Of a stretch of 55,770 nucleotides of DNA, positions 43,935 to 52,575 are shown piece after piece (the first letter of the stretch is position 1; the number at the start of each line of letters is the position of its first letter). The DNA lies in the NCBI GenBank assembly GCA_035495435.1, contig DATJFV010000014.1:1-55770 (forward strand), read 5' to 3'. The notes beneath the pieces are model-generated. The model did no database searches. It saw nothing but the letters and a program-made list of their open reading frames with translations, and was not told where the DNA came from. The DNA is from JBDSKH01 sp035495435 (lineage in GTDB: Bacteria > Actinomycetota > Actinomycetes > Actinomycetales > Microbacteriaceae). A program made the position numbers and the translations under genes.

Positions 43935-46900
43935 TCTCGGCCGCCAGCCGGCCGGCACGGTCCCGGGCGTAGTCCTGCAGCGACCGCACCTTCATCTCCC
44001 CACGGACCGCTTCGAAGGAGGCGACGGCCGCGCCGAGCTGGGCGATGGTGGTGAAGATCGGCTTGTCGGCGGCCACAGTCGCGGTGCGGATCTCGAACCC
44101 GTCGGCCCGCGCGCTGCGTCCCGACGGCGTATTGATCACGACATCGATCTTGCCGTCGTTGATCAGTTCGACGATCGAGGGCTCGCCCGGCACCTTCTTC
44201 TGTCCCATGAACCACTTGCGCACGCTCTCGACGCGGATGCCGTTGCGTGCCAGTACCTCGGCCGTGCCCTCGGTGGCGATGATGTCGAACCCGAGCTGCG
44301 ACAACCGCAGCACGGGCAGCACGATCGCGCGCTTGTCGCGGTCGGCGACCGAGACGAACACGGTGCCCGACTCCGGTAGCCCACCGTATGCCGCCTCCTG
44401 GCTCTTGGCGAACGCCCGCGGGAAGTCGACGTCGATGCCCATCACCTCGCCGGTGGAGCGCATCTCGGGACCGAGCACCGAGTCCACCACGTTGCCCTCG
44501 CGCGTGCGGAAGCGCTTGAACGGCAGCACCGCCTCTTTCACCGAGACCGGGGAGTCGAGCGGGACGTGAGAGCCGTCCCGCTCCGGCAGCAGGCCCGAGG
44601 CGACCATCGAGCGGATGCTGTGGCCGGCCATGAGCAGCGACGCCGCCTTGGCCAGGGGGATGCCGAGCGCCTTGGACACGAACGGCACGGTGCGCGAGGC
44701 CCGCGGGTTCGCCTCCAGGACGTAGAGCACCCCGGCGCCGATGGCGAACTGCACGTTCAGCAATCCGCGCACCCCGATTCCCTCGGCGATGCGCCGCGTC
44801 GCCTCCACCACCTGATCCTGGATGTCGCGCCCGAGGGTCACCGGAGGCAGCGCGCACGCGGAATCGCCCGAGTGGATGCCGGCTTCCTCGATGTGCTCCA
44901 TGATGCCGCCGACGTACAGCTCGGTCCCGTCGTAGAGCGCGTCGATATCGATCTCGAGCGCGTCGTCGAGGAACCGGTCGACCAGCAACGGCGCGCCGGG
45001 GCCGATGATCGCGTGCTCGCGCACCCGGTCGAAGTAGTCCTCGAGGCTGGGGGTGTCGTACACGATCTCCATGCCGCGACCGCCGAGCACGAAGCTGGGG
45101 CGCACGAGCACCGGGTAGCCGATGTCCTCGGCGACCCGGACCGCGCTCGGGGCGTCCGTCGCGGTGCCGTTCTTGGGCGAGAGCAGGCCGGCCTTCTCGA
45201 GGATCCCCGAGAAGAGCCCGCGCTCCTCGGCCAAGTCGATGGCCGCGGGTGAGGTGCCGAGGATCGGGATCCCGGCGGCCTCGAGCCCCTTCGCCAGTCC
45301 CAGAGCGGTCTGGCCACCCAGCTGCACGATGACGCCGAGCAGGGTTCCCGACTGGGCCTCGGCATGGACCACCTCGAGCACGTCCTCGACGGTGAGCGGC
45401 TCGAAGTAGAGCCGGTCGCTCGTGTCGTAGTCGGTCGAGACCGTCTCGGGGTTGCAGTTGATCATGATCGTCTCGTAGCCGGCGTCGTGCAGCGCGAAGC
45501 TGGCGTGCACGCACGAGTAGTCGAACTCGACCCCCTGCCCGATGCGGTTCGGGCCCGACCCCAGGATCACGATCTTCTGCCGGTCGCTCGCTGCCACCTC
45601 GGTCTCGAGGTCGTAGCTCGAGTAGTGATACGGGGTGAGCGCGGGGAACTCGCCCGCGCAGGTGTCGACCGTCTTGAACACCGGACGCACACCGAACTGC
45701 CACCGGGCGTTGCGCACCTCGTCCTCGGTCAGGCCGCGCAACTGCGCGATCTGGGCGTCGGAGAAGCCGTGCTCCTTCGCGTGACGCAGGATCGCGGCGT
45801 CGAAGCGCAACGATCCGGCGATCTCGCCGGCCACCTCGTTGATCAGGACGATCTGGTCGAGGAACCAGGGATCGATCTTCGTCGCCTCGAACGCCTGGGC
45901 AAGCGTGGCGCCCTTCCGCAGCGCCTGCTGGACCGTGACGATGCGGCCATCGGTGGGGGTCTTCGCGATCTCGAGCAGCTCTGCCGCGGACCGCGGCTCG
46001 TCGCCCCAGTGGAAGCTCGACCCGCGCTTCTCGAGCGAGCGGAGCGCCTTCTGCAGCGCCGTCGAGTAGTTGCGGCCGATCGCCATCGCCTCGCCGACGC
46101 TCTTCATGGTGGTCGTGAGGGTCGCGTCGGCCGACGGAAACTTCTCGAACGCGAACCGCGGCACCTTGACCACGACGTAGTCGAGGGTGGGCTCGAAGCT
46201 GGCAGGCGTCGCTCCCTCGGTGATCTCGTTGCGGATCTCGTCGAGGCGGTAGCCCAGCGCGAGTCGCGCGGCGATCTTCGCGATCGGGAACCCGGTCGCC
46301 TTCGAGGCCAACGCACTCGAGCGGGAGACCCGCGGGTTCATCTCGATCACGATCACCCGGCCGGTGTCGGGCTGCACCGCGAACTGGATGTTGCAGCCAC
46401 CGGTGTCGACGCCGACCAGGCGGATGATGTCGATGCCGATGTCGCGCAGCCGCTGGTACTCGCGGTCGGTCAGGGTGAGCGCGGGCGCGACGGTGATCGA
46501 GTCACCGGTGTGCACGCCGACCGGGTCGACGTTCTCGATCGAGCACACCACCACCGTGTTGTCGGCGGGGTCGCGCATCAGCTCGAGCTCGTACTCCTTC
46601 CAGCCGAGGATCGACTCCTCGAGCAGCACCTCGTGGGTGGGGCTCTGGTGCAGGCCGTCACCGACCATCCGGATGAGGTCGTCGCGCGTGTAGGCGAAGC
46701 CCGATCCGAGACCGCCCATCGTGAAGCTCGGCCGGATGACGAGCGGGTACCCGAGGTCGTCGGCGAACCCGATCGCCTCGTCGACGGTGTGCGCGATGTG
46801 GCTGCGCGCCACCTCGGCACCGGCGGCGATCACCAGGTCCTTGAAGATCTGACGGTCTTCACCCTTCTTGATCGCCTCGACCTTCGCACCGATGAGCTCG

Positions 46901-47238
46901 ACGCCGAAGCGCTCCAGGATGCCGGCCTCGTCGAGAGCGATGGCCGCGTTCAACGCAGTCTGGCCGCCCAGGGTCGGCAGCAACGCATCCGGACGTTCCT
47001 TGTCGATGATCTTCGTCAGCGACTCGGTCGTGATCGGTTCGATGTAGGTGGCATCGGCGAAATCGGGGTCGGTCATGATCGTCGCCGGGTTCGGGTTCAC
47101 CAGGATCACGCGCACCCCCTCGGAGCGCAGAACCCGGCAGGCCTGGGTACCCGAGTAGTCGAACTCGGCAGCCTGGCCGATCACGATCGGACCCGATCCG
47201 ATGACGAGGACGCTCTGGATGTCGTCGCGCTTAGGCAT
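43927..47238 (-). CDS. carB: carbamoyl phosphate synthase large subunit
   Basis: A 1103-residue synthetase making carbamoyl phosphate from bicarbonate, ATP and ammonia supplied by CarA. Two tandem ATP-grasp halves (about 1-550 and 551-950), each starting with VLVIGSGPIVIGQAAEFDYSG- and VILGSGPNRIGQGVEFDYS-type motifs; GCNIQFAVQ and LLNVQFAIG are the metal-site strands. The C-terminal 140 residues form the MGS-like allosteric domain (UMP/ornithine binding). Shares 8 bases with carA. Feeds both the pyrimidine genes here and arginine synthesis elsewhere. Confidence 0.98.
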   Translation of the reverse strand: MPKRDDIQSVLVIGSGPIVIGQAAEFDYSGTQACRVLRSEGVRVILVNPNPATIMTDPDFADATYIEPITTESLTKIIDKERPDALLPTLGGQTALNAAIALDEAGILERFGVELIGAKVEAIKKGEDRQIFKDLVIAAGAEVARSHIAHTVDEAIGFADDLGYPLVIRPSFTMGGLGSGFAYTRDDLIRMVGDGLHQSPTHEVLLEESILGWKEYELELMRDPADNTVVVCSIENVDPVGVHTGDSITVAPALTLTDREYQRLRDIGIDIIRLVGVDTGGCNIQFAVQPDTGRVIVIEMNPRVSRSSALASKATGFPIAKIAARLALGYRLDEIRNEITEGATPASFEPTLDYVVVKVPRFAFEKFPSADATLTTTMKSVGEAMAIGRNYSTALQKALRSLEKRGSSFHWGDEPRSAAELLEIAKTPTDGRIVTVQQALRKGATLAQAFEATKIDPWFLDQIVLINEVAGEIAGSLRFDAAILRHAKEHGFSDAQIAQLRGLTEDEVRNARWQFGVRPVFKTVDTCAGEFPALTPYHYSSYDLETEVAASDRQKIVILGSGPNRIGQGVEFDYSCVHASFALHDAGYETIMINCNPETVSTDYDTSDRLYFEPLTVEDVLEVVHAEAQSGTLLGVIVQLGGQTALGLAKGLEAAGIPILGTSPAAIDLAEERGLFSGILEKAGLLSPKNGTATDAPSAVRVAEDIGYPVLVRPSFVLGGRGMEIVYDTPSLEDYFDRVREHAIIGPGAPLLVDRFLDDALEIDIDALYDGTELYVGGIMEHIEEAGIHSGDSACALPPVTLGRDIQDQVVEATRRIAEGIGVRGLLNVQFAIGAGVLYVLEANPRASRTVPFVSKALGIPLAKAASLLMAGHSIRSMVASGLLPERDGSHVPLDSPVSVKEAVLPFKRFRTREGNVVDSVLGPEMRSTGEVMGIDVDFPRAFAKSQEAAYGGLPESGTVFVSVADRDKRAIVLPVLRLSQLGFDIIATEGTAEVLARNGIRVESVRKWFMGQKKVPGEPSIVELINDGKIDVVINTPSGRSARADGFEIRTATVAADKPIFTTIAQLGAAVASFEAVRGEMKVRSLQDYARDRAGRLAAESA

Positions 47239-48361
47239 GCGTCGCCTCCCGGACGAGCTGGGCGAATCTGTCGAACAGGTAGTTGGCGTCGTGCGGGCCG
47301 GCCGCCGCTTCGGGGTGGTATTGCACCGAGAACGCGGGGATGTCGAGGGCGTTGAGCCCCTCGACCACGTCGTCGTTCAAGCCGATGTGACTGACCTCGA
47401 TGCGCCCGTAGCCGTTCGGGCTGTCGAACACGCCATTCAGCGGAGCCTTGACCGCGAAGCCGTGGTTGTGGGCGGTGACCTCGACCCGCCCGGTGCGCTT
47501 GTCGAGCACCGGCTGGTTGATGCCGCGGTGACCGAACGGCAGCTTGTAGGTGTCGAGCCCCAGGGCCCGGCCAAGCAACTGGTTGCCGAAGCAGATGCCG
47601 AAGAAGGGCAGCCCGCGGTCGAGGACGCCGCGCAGCAGGGTCACGTGGTCACCGGAGGCCTGCGGGTCACCCGGACCATTGGAGTAGAACACGGCCACCG
47701 GATCGATCGCCAGCAACTGCGTCAGCGTCACGTTCTGAGGCAGCACATGCACCTCGAAGCCGCGCGCGGCGAGGTTGTCGATCGTGGACTGCTTGACACC
47801 GAGATCGAGGACGGCCAGGTTCCCCAGCCGCTCCCCCACCGCCGGAGTCACCGTCTCCTCCGGCACCGAAACCTGCGCGGAGAGGTTCTGCCCCTCCATC
47901 TGCGCCCCGCCGCGCACGATCGCCAGCTGCTCGTCGGGAGCCAGCGCGGCATCCGCACCTGAGAACACTCCGGCACGCATCGCACCCCGGTCGCGCAGGT
48001 GCCGGGTGACCGCCCGGGTGTCGATGCCCGCGATGCCGACGATGCCGTTCGCCTCGAGGTCGTCGTCGAGGCTGCGGGTGGCGCGGAAGTTGCTGACCAC
48101 CCGGCTCGGGTCACGCACGACGTACCCGGCGACCCAGATGCGACGCGACTCGGGGTCTTCGTCGTTCATGCCCGTGTTGCCGATGTGCGGCGCGGTCATC
48201 ACGACGATCTGCCCGGCGTAGCTGGGGTCGGTGAGGGTCTCCTGGTAGCCGGTCATCCCGGTGGCGAAAACGGCCTCACCGAGGGTGCGGCCGTGGGCGC
48301 CGTAGGCGTGCCCGTCGTACCGGGTGCCGTCCTCCAGGACGAGAACTGCGGGATCGGTCAT
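47231..48361 (-). CDS. carA: carbamoyl phosphate synthase small subunit
   Basis: A 376-residue glutaminase subunit. The N-terminal CPSase domain has GHAYGAHGRTLGEAVFATGM and GIAGIDTRAVTRHLRD; the class I amidotransferase triad is Cys in FFGICFGNQLLGRALG with His-Glu in VQYHPEAAAGPHD. Start at ATG 48361 overlapping the PH-like gene stop (ATGA). The frame is open for another 440 bases upstream but that translation is Arg-rich shadow. Confidence 0.98.
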   Translation of the reverse strand: MTDPAVLVLEDGTRYDGHAYGAHGRTLGEAVFATGMTGYQETLTDPSYAGQIVVMTAPHIGNTGMNDEDPESRRIWVAGYVVRDPSRVVSNFRATRSLDDDLEANGIVGIAGIDTRAVTRHLRDRGAMRAGVFSGADAALAPDEQLAIVRGGAQMEGQNLSAQVSVPEETVTPAVGERLGNLAVLDLGVKQSTIDNLAARGFEVHVLPQNVTLTQLLAIDPVAVFYSNGPGDPQASGDHVTLLRGVLDRGLPFFGICFGNQLLGRALGLDTYKLPFGHRGINQPVLDKRTGRVEVTAHNHGFAVKAPLNGVFDSPNGYGRIEVSHIGLNDDVVEGLNALDIPAFSVQYHPEAAAGPHDANYLFDRFAQLVREATHA

Positions 48362-48870
48362 GCGTCTGCCTCCTTCGCGCCGTATGGCGGGGTGGGTGCG
48401 GTGAGATCGGTGAGGGCCGAGACCAGCCGGTCGGGGTCGGCTGATCGCAGGTAAGAGTCGATGCCGGTGCTGCCGAGCAGCCAGCGCACGAAGACCAGGC
48501 CATCGGCGTCGACGACGCGGTCGATCGTCCAGGTGGCGCGGCCGACACCGAGGATCGACGCTCTCGGAATGAACACGGGCCCGCGACCGGCAAGGTCGAG
48601 AACGAGTCCGGCGGGCGCCGTGCTGAGCACGGCGCGGGCGCGGAACCCGAGCCCGGCGATGGTGATGCGGTCGAGCGGTGCCTCGGCACGGGTGGAGGCG
48701 ACGTACAGCAGATCCTCGGTGAAGGTCGGTGCGCCGAGATCGTCGGGCGGGCTCGCGGGCTCGCCGATTCCCGCCTGAGATCGGCGGCGGGCGCGCCACC
48801 CACGGGCCAGGAGGAGGAAGACGATGGCCACTCCGGCCAGCAGCGCCACGCCGATCAGCACCCTATCCAC
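48358..48870 (-). CDS. PH-like membrane-anchored protein of the pyr operon
   Basis: A 170-residue protein with one N-terminal transmembrane helix (about 4-22), a basic stop-transfer RGWRARRR, and a soluble domain (50-160) of predicted beta strands resembling the PH-like domain protein that sits between pyrC and carA in actinobacteria (SCO1485 and Rv1381-to-carA neighbourhoods). Function unknown; its constant position suggests a link to pyrimidine or membrane physiology. GTG start overlaps the pyrC stop by 8 bases. Confidence 0.82.
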   Translation of the reverse strand: MDRVLIGVALLAGVAIVFLLLARGWRARRRSQAGIGEPASPPDDLGAPTFTEDLLYVASTRAEAPLDRITIAGLGFRARAVLSTAPAGLVLDLAGRGPVFIPRASILGVGRATWTIDRVVDADGLVFVRWLLGSTGIDSYLRSADPDRLVSALTDLTAPTPPYGAKEADA

Positions 48871-50170
48871 GGGCGACCTCCTGCGCGTCCCGCAGCACGC
48901 CGTCGAGCACCGTGGGAACGCCGCCGTGAATAGTGGCCACGACGCGGCCCGGCAACTCGCGGCCGAGGTAGGGAGAGTTGACGCTCATGCCATGCAGGTG
49001 CTCGCGGCCGAACACGGTGCGAGCGGCCGGGTCGTAGAGGGTCAGGTGTGCGGGCGATCTGACCTCGAACGGAGCGGCGTAGCCGTCGAGGCGTCCGATC
49101 TCGGCCGGGATGCGGGAGAGCACGCGCGCCACGTCGGCCCAGGTCAGCAACCCGGCATCCACCACCGCCTGCTGCACGACGCTCAGCGCGCTCTCGAGCC
49201 CGACCATGCCGAAGCTGGCCTCCTGCCAGGCGCACTCCTTCGACTCGATCGGGTGCGGTGCGTGGTCGGTCGCGACGATGTCGATGGTGCCGTCGGCGAG
49301 GGCCGCCCGCAGTGCGTGCACGTCCTCGTCACGGCGCAAGGGCGGGTTGACCTTGAAGCGCGCGTCGTAGCCGCGGGCGAGCTCGTCGGTCAGCAGCAGG
49401 TGGTGCGGGGTCACCTCGGCGGTCACCCGGATGCCGCGCGCCTTCGCCCAGCGCACGATCTCGACGCTGCCCGCGGTCGACAGGTGGCACACGTGCAGCC
49501 GCGCGCCGGCAGCTTCGGCCAGGAGCACGTCGCGCGCGATGATCGCCTCTTCGGCCACCGCCGGCCAGCCGGCGAGCCCCAGCTCGGCGCTGACCGGACC
49601 CTCGTTCATCTGGGCGCCCTCGGTCAGCCGCGGCTCCTGCGCGTGCTGGGCGATCACGCCGTCGAAGGTGGTGACGTACTCCAGCGCACGGCGCATGAGC
49701 AGCGCGTCGTGCACGCACTTCCCGTCGTCGGAGAAGACTCGAACGGCAGCGCGCGACTGCGCCATGGCGCCGATCTCGCTCAGACGCTCCCCGGCGAGCC
49801 CCGCGGTCACCGCGCCGACCGGGCGAACCGTGACATAGCCGTGCTGGGTGCCGAGTGACGCGACCTGTTCCACGACCCCCGCCGTGTCCTGCACCGGGCT
49901 GGTGTTCGCCATCGCGTGCACCGCGGTGAATCCTCCCGCGGCAGCCGCGCGTGAACCGGTGAGCACCGTCTCGCTCTGCTCGAAGCCCGGCTCGCGCAGG
50001 TGGGTGTGCAGGTCGACCAGGCCGGGAAGCGCCTGCAGGCCACCGGCGTCGATGCGCGTCGCGGTCGCCGCGCTGAGCCCGGAGCCGCGCCCGGCGATCA
50101 CCCCGCCGTCGATCAGCAGATCGGTCGTCGTCCCGTCGGGCAGTGTCGCCCCGGTGATCAGGATCGTCAT
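48863..50170 (-). CDS. pyrC: dihydroorotase
   Basis: A 435-residue class I dihydroorotase cyclising carbamoyl aspartate. Zinc ligands appear in LVDLHTHLREPGFEQ, FSDDGK (Asp in the place of carboxylated Lys, as in Bacillus-type enzymes), IAQHAQEPRL, CHLSTAGS and VATDHAPH. ATG overlaps the pyrB stop (ATGA). Dihydroorotate dehydrogenase (pyrD) and pyrE are not in this window. Confidence 0.97.
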   Translation of the reverse strand: MTILITGATLPDGTTTDLLIDGGVIAGRGSGLSAATATRIDAGGLQALPGLVDLHTHLREPGFEQSETVLTGSRAAAAGGFTAVHAMANTSPVQDTAGVVEQVASLGTQHGYVTVRPVGAVTAGLAGERLSEIGAMAQSRAAVRVFSDDGKCVHDALLMRRALEYVTTFDGVIAQHAQEPRLTEGAQMNEGPVSAELGLAGWPAVAEEAIIARDVLLAEAAGARLHVCHLSTAGSVEIVRWAKARGIRVTAEVTPHHLLLTDELARGYDARFKVNPPLRRDEDVHALRAALADGTIDIVATDHAPHPIESKECAWQEASFGMVGLESALSVVQQAVVDAGLLTWADVARVLSRIPAEIGRLDGYAAPFEVRSPAHLTLYDPAARTVFGREHLHGMSVNSPYLGRELPGRVVATIHGGVPTVLDGVLRDAQEVARG

Positions 50171-51114
50171 GCGCCCGCACCCCCGCTCAGCACCAGGTAG
50201 AGCACCGCCATCCGTATCGACACCCCGTTCGTCACCTGGTCGAGGATGACCGAGGCGGGCGAATCGGCGGCCGTTGCCGAGATCTCGAGCCCGCGGTTCA
50301 TCGGGCCGGGATGCATCACCATCGTATGCGCGGTCAGCCGCCCGAATCGCGCATCGCTGAGCCCCCACTGACGCGCGTACTCGCGCTCGTGGGGGAAGAA
50401 GGCGGCGTGCATGCGCTCGGACTGGATGCGCAGCATCATCAGCACGTCAGGCCCGTCGGCGATCGCGGCGTCGAGGTCGCTCGATGTGGTCACCGGCCAG
50501 GTCTCGACGCCCGTCGGCAGGAGAGTTCCGGGAGCCACCAGGTGCACGCTCGCGCCCAGGGTCTGCAGCAGCCACACGTTCGACCGGGCAACCCGCGAAT
50601 GCAGGATGTCGCCGACGATCGTGACGCGCAGCCCGGCCAGGTCGCGCCCGCGGCTGGCGTCGCCGTAGAGGCGCTTGCGCATCGTGTAGGCGTCGAGCAG
50701 GCCCTGTGTGGGGTGCTCGTGGGTCCCGTCGCCGGCGTTCACCACGGCGGCGTCGATCCAGCCGGAATCGGCGAGAACCCGCGCGGCACCGGACGCGGAA
50801 TGCCGCAGCACCACGGCATCCACCCCCATGGCGGCGACCGTCTGCGCGGTGTCCTTCAGGCTCTCGCCCTTCGAGACGCTCGAGCCTTTCGCGCTGAACG
50901 TGATCACGTCGGCGCTCAGTCGCTTGGCAGCCGCCTCGAAACTGAGGCGGGTGCGCGTCGAGTCCTCGAAGAACAGGTTGGCGACGGTGCGGCCCTGCAG
51001 GGTGGGGAGCTTCGGAATCGCGCGGGTGGCGACATCCGCCATGTCCTCGGCGATGTCGAGGATGCCGACCGCCGCCTCGCGGTCGAGGTCGCGCACGCTC
51101 AACAGGTGGCGCAT
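50167..51114 (-). CDS. pyrB: aspartate carbamoyltransferase catalytic subunit
   Basis: A 315-residue ATCase catalytic chain. Carbamoyl phosphate site FFEDSTRTRLSFEAAAKRL; inter-domain VVLRH, and QGLLDAYTM; aspartate-binding SDARFGRLTAHTMVMHPGPMNRGLEI. No pyrI regulatory chain is present in the window. Its ATG shares one base with the pyrR stop (TGATG). Confidence 0.98.
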   Translation of the reverse strand: MRHLLSVRDLDREAAVGILDIAEDMADVATRAIPKLPTLQGRTVANLFFEDSTRTRLSFEAAAKRLSADVITFSAKGSSVSKGESLKDTAQTVAAMGVDAVVLRHSASGAARVLADSGWIDAAVVNAGDGTHEHPTQGLLDAYTMRKRLYGDASRGRDLAGLRVTIVGDILHSRVARSNVWLLQTLGASVHLVAPGTLLPTGVETWPVTTSSDLDAAIADGPDVLMMLRIQSERMHAAFFPHEREYARQWGLSDARFGRLTAHTMVMHPGPMNRGLEISATAADSPASVILDQVTNGVSIRMAVLYLVLSGGAGA

Positions 51115-51668
51115 CAGCGGGTCTCCTCGGCCGAATGGCGACCGACGATCGTCACCGCGTCCTCGCCGTCGATCTCCTTGAGCGTCACGTTGATGCGCTC
51201 CGCGACCGCGGTCGGCAGGTTCTTGCCGACGAAATCCGCTCGGATGGGGAGCTCGCGATGGCCGCGATCGACCAGTACCGCGAGGCGCACGGCACGCGGT
51301 CGGCCCAGGTCGTTGAGCGCATCGAGTGCGGCGCGGATCGTGCGGCCGGAGTAGAGCACATCGTCGACCAGCACCACGGTCTTGCCATCGATGCCACCTG
51401 GCGGAACCTTCGTGGGCTGCGGCGTGCGCGTGGCCTTGCCCCGCAGGTCGTCGCGGTACATGGTCACATCGAGTGACCCGACGGTGCCCGAACCGGGTTC
51501 CAGGTCGTCGAGCGTCGCGGCGATGCGCTCGGCGAGCAGCACTCCGCGGGTGGGGATGCCGAGGAGGACGAGATCGGAACCGCCACGATTGGATTCGAGG
51601 ATCTCGTGCGAGATGCGGGTGAGAGCCCGCGTGACATCAGCCTGCTGCAGCACGGTGCGCGTCAGCAT
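51114..51668 (-). CDS. pyrR: PyrR, pyrimidine operon regulator/uracil phosphoribosyltransferase
   Basis: A 184-residue bifunctional protein: UMP-dependent RNA-binding regulator of pyr genes with weak uracil phosphoribosyltransferase activity. The PRPP loop is VVLVDDVLYSGRTIRAALDAL; GIPTRGVLLAERIA and VDRGHRELPIRADFVGKNLPT are characteristic. First gene of the pyrRBC-PH-carAB-pyrF run. An ideal AAGGAGG lies 4 bases before the ATG, immediately downstream of the candidate PyrR-binding hairpin. Confidence 0.97.
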   Translation of the reverse strand: MLTRTVLQQADVTRALTRISHEILESNRGGSDLVLLGIPTRGVLLAERIAATLDDLEPGSGTVGSLDVTMYRDDLRGKATRTPQPTKVPPGGIDGKTVVLVDDVLYSGRTIRAALDALNDLGRPRAVRLAVLVDRGHRELPIRADFVGKNLPTAVAERINVTLKEIDGEDAVTIVGRHSAEETR

Positions 51669-51679
51669 CTGACCTCCTT

Positions 51680-51697
51680 CCCCGCCTCTCGGGACGG
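51680..51697 (-). promoter_or_regulatory. candidate PyrR-binding RNA hairpin at the pyrR ribosome-binding site
   Basis: The pyrR leader (minus strand) contains UCCCGAGAGGC at 51694-51684, fitting the PyrR recognition consensus UCCNGNGAGGY at all 11 positions. It folds as CCGUCCC-GAGA-GGCGGGG, a stem with mismatches and a purine-rich loop. The AAGGAGG Shine-Dalgarno (51679-51673) begins right after the hairpin, so UMP-PyrR binding would occlude initiation, the translational repression mode described for mycobacteria rather than the Bacillus attenuation mode. Confidence 0.7.
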
Positions 51698-51704
51698 ACT
51701 TAAA

Positions 51705-51753
51705 GGTGGTCTCGACACGCGACCTTGTGGTCGCTACTCGACCCGAGGGTCGA
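51705..51753. repeat. extragenic palindromic element (two hairpins)
   Basis: Plus strand: GCGACC-TTGT-GGTCGC (51719-51734) flanked by CTCGACAC and TACTCGAC, then TCGACCC-GA-GGGTCGA (51738-51753). Both stems are perfect. The core TCGAGTAGCGACC...GGTCGCGTGTCGAGACC resembles dispersed intergenic palindromes that I recall from Microbacteriaceae genomes. It could also serve as a bidirectional terminator after the ABC permease. I noticed no second copy in this window. Confidence 0.6.
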
Positions 51754-51768
51754 CGTCTTCAGACCAGT

Positions 51769-52575
51769 TTACCCCCAGCGGCGCAACAGCCAGCGCTCGA
51801 ACACCCCGATGATGCCGTCGGTGAGCTTGCCCAGGAGCGCGAGCAGCACGATCGCGAGGAACAGCCGATCGATGCGCCCGTTGTTGCTCGAATCGATGAG
51901 CAGAAACCCGAGGCCCATCGACGACCCCAGCAGCTCGGCGGCGACGAGGAACAGCCAGGCCTGGGCCAGTGCGAGCCGCAGCCCGCTCACCAGTGCCGGG
52001 ATGACCGCCGGCAGCTGAACGGTGGTGAGCAGTCGCAGGCGGCCCAGCCCGTATGCGCGCCCCAGTTCGACCAGGTGAGGGTCGACATGTCGCAGAGCGC
52101 TCGCGAGGGTGGTGAACACAGGGAACGCTGCCCCGATGGTGACGAGCACCACCTTCGGCGCCTCACCCAGACCGATGTAGAGAACGATGAGCGGCAACCA
52201 CGCCAGCGATGGGACGGCGCGCAGAGCGCCGATCAGGGGTGCCAGCAGGATGCTTGCGGTGCGCGACAGACCGACCAGCGCTCCCAGGACGAGCCCGATG
52301 GCCGCACCGACCGCGAATCCGGCCAGCACGCGCTGAGTCGAAATGGCGATGTCCTGGAAGAGGAGCCCTCGCTCAGCGAGATCGAAGCCGGCTGCAACCA
52401 CGGCGGCGGGAGAGGGCAGGCGATACGCGGGCACCCATCCGCTCGACGACACACCCCACCAGAGAAGCAGGATCGCGACCGGCAGGATCAGGCCGCCGAC
52501 GATCGGCCACCCGCGCCGCGTGACGGGGGTCTCGTCGACCGAAACCCCCGCCTGCCGCGTCGACCGAGTGCTCAC
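51769..52575 (-). CDS. ABC transporter permease, SsuC/TauC type
   Basis: A 268-residue inner-membrane permease with about six helices. The coupling motif for the ATPase, ELGRAYGLGRLRLLTTVQLPAVIPALVSGLRLAL (about 178-211), is the EAA loop of sulfonate/nitrate/taurine importers. GTG start overlaps the binding-protein stop (GTGA). Third gene of the B-A-C importer operon. Likely substrate class is an aliphatic sulfonate, taurine or similar small organic anion. Confidence 0.9.
   Translation of the reverse strand: MSTRSTRQAGVSVDETPVTRRGWPIVGGLILPVAILLLWWGVSSSGWVPAYRLPSPAAVVAAGFDLAERGLLFQDIAISTQRVLAGFAVGAAIGLVLGALVGLSRTASILLAPLIGALRAVPSLAWLPLIVLYIGLGEAPKVVLVTIGAAFPVFTTLASALRHVDPHLVELGRAYGLGRLRLLTTVQLPAVIPALVSGLRLALAQAWLFLVAAELLGSSMGLGFLLIDSSNNGRIDRLFLAIVLLALLGKLTDGIIGVFERWLLRRWG

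Noticed and set aside
45364..47355. A 663-residue plus-strand frame opposite carB
   Set aside because: Mirror of carB codons in high-GC DNA (runs of Asp, Val, Leu, Arg, His); no motif and no ribosome site.
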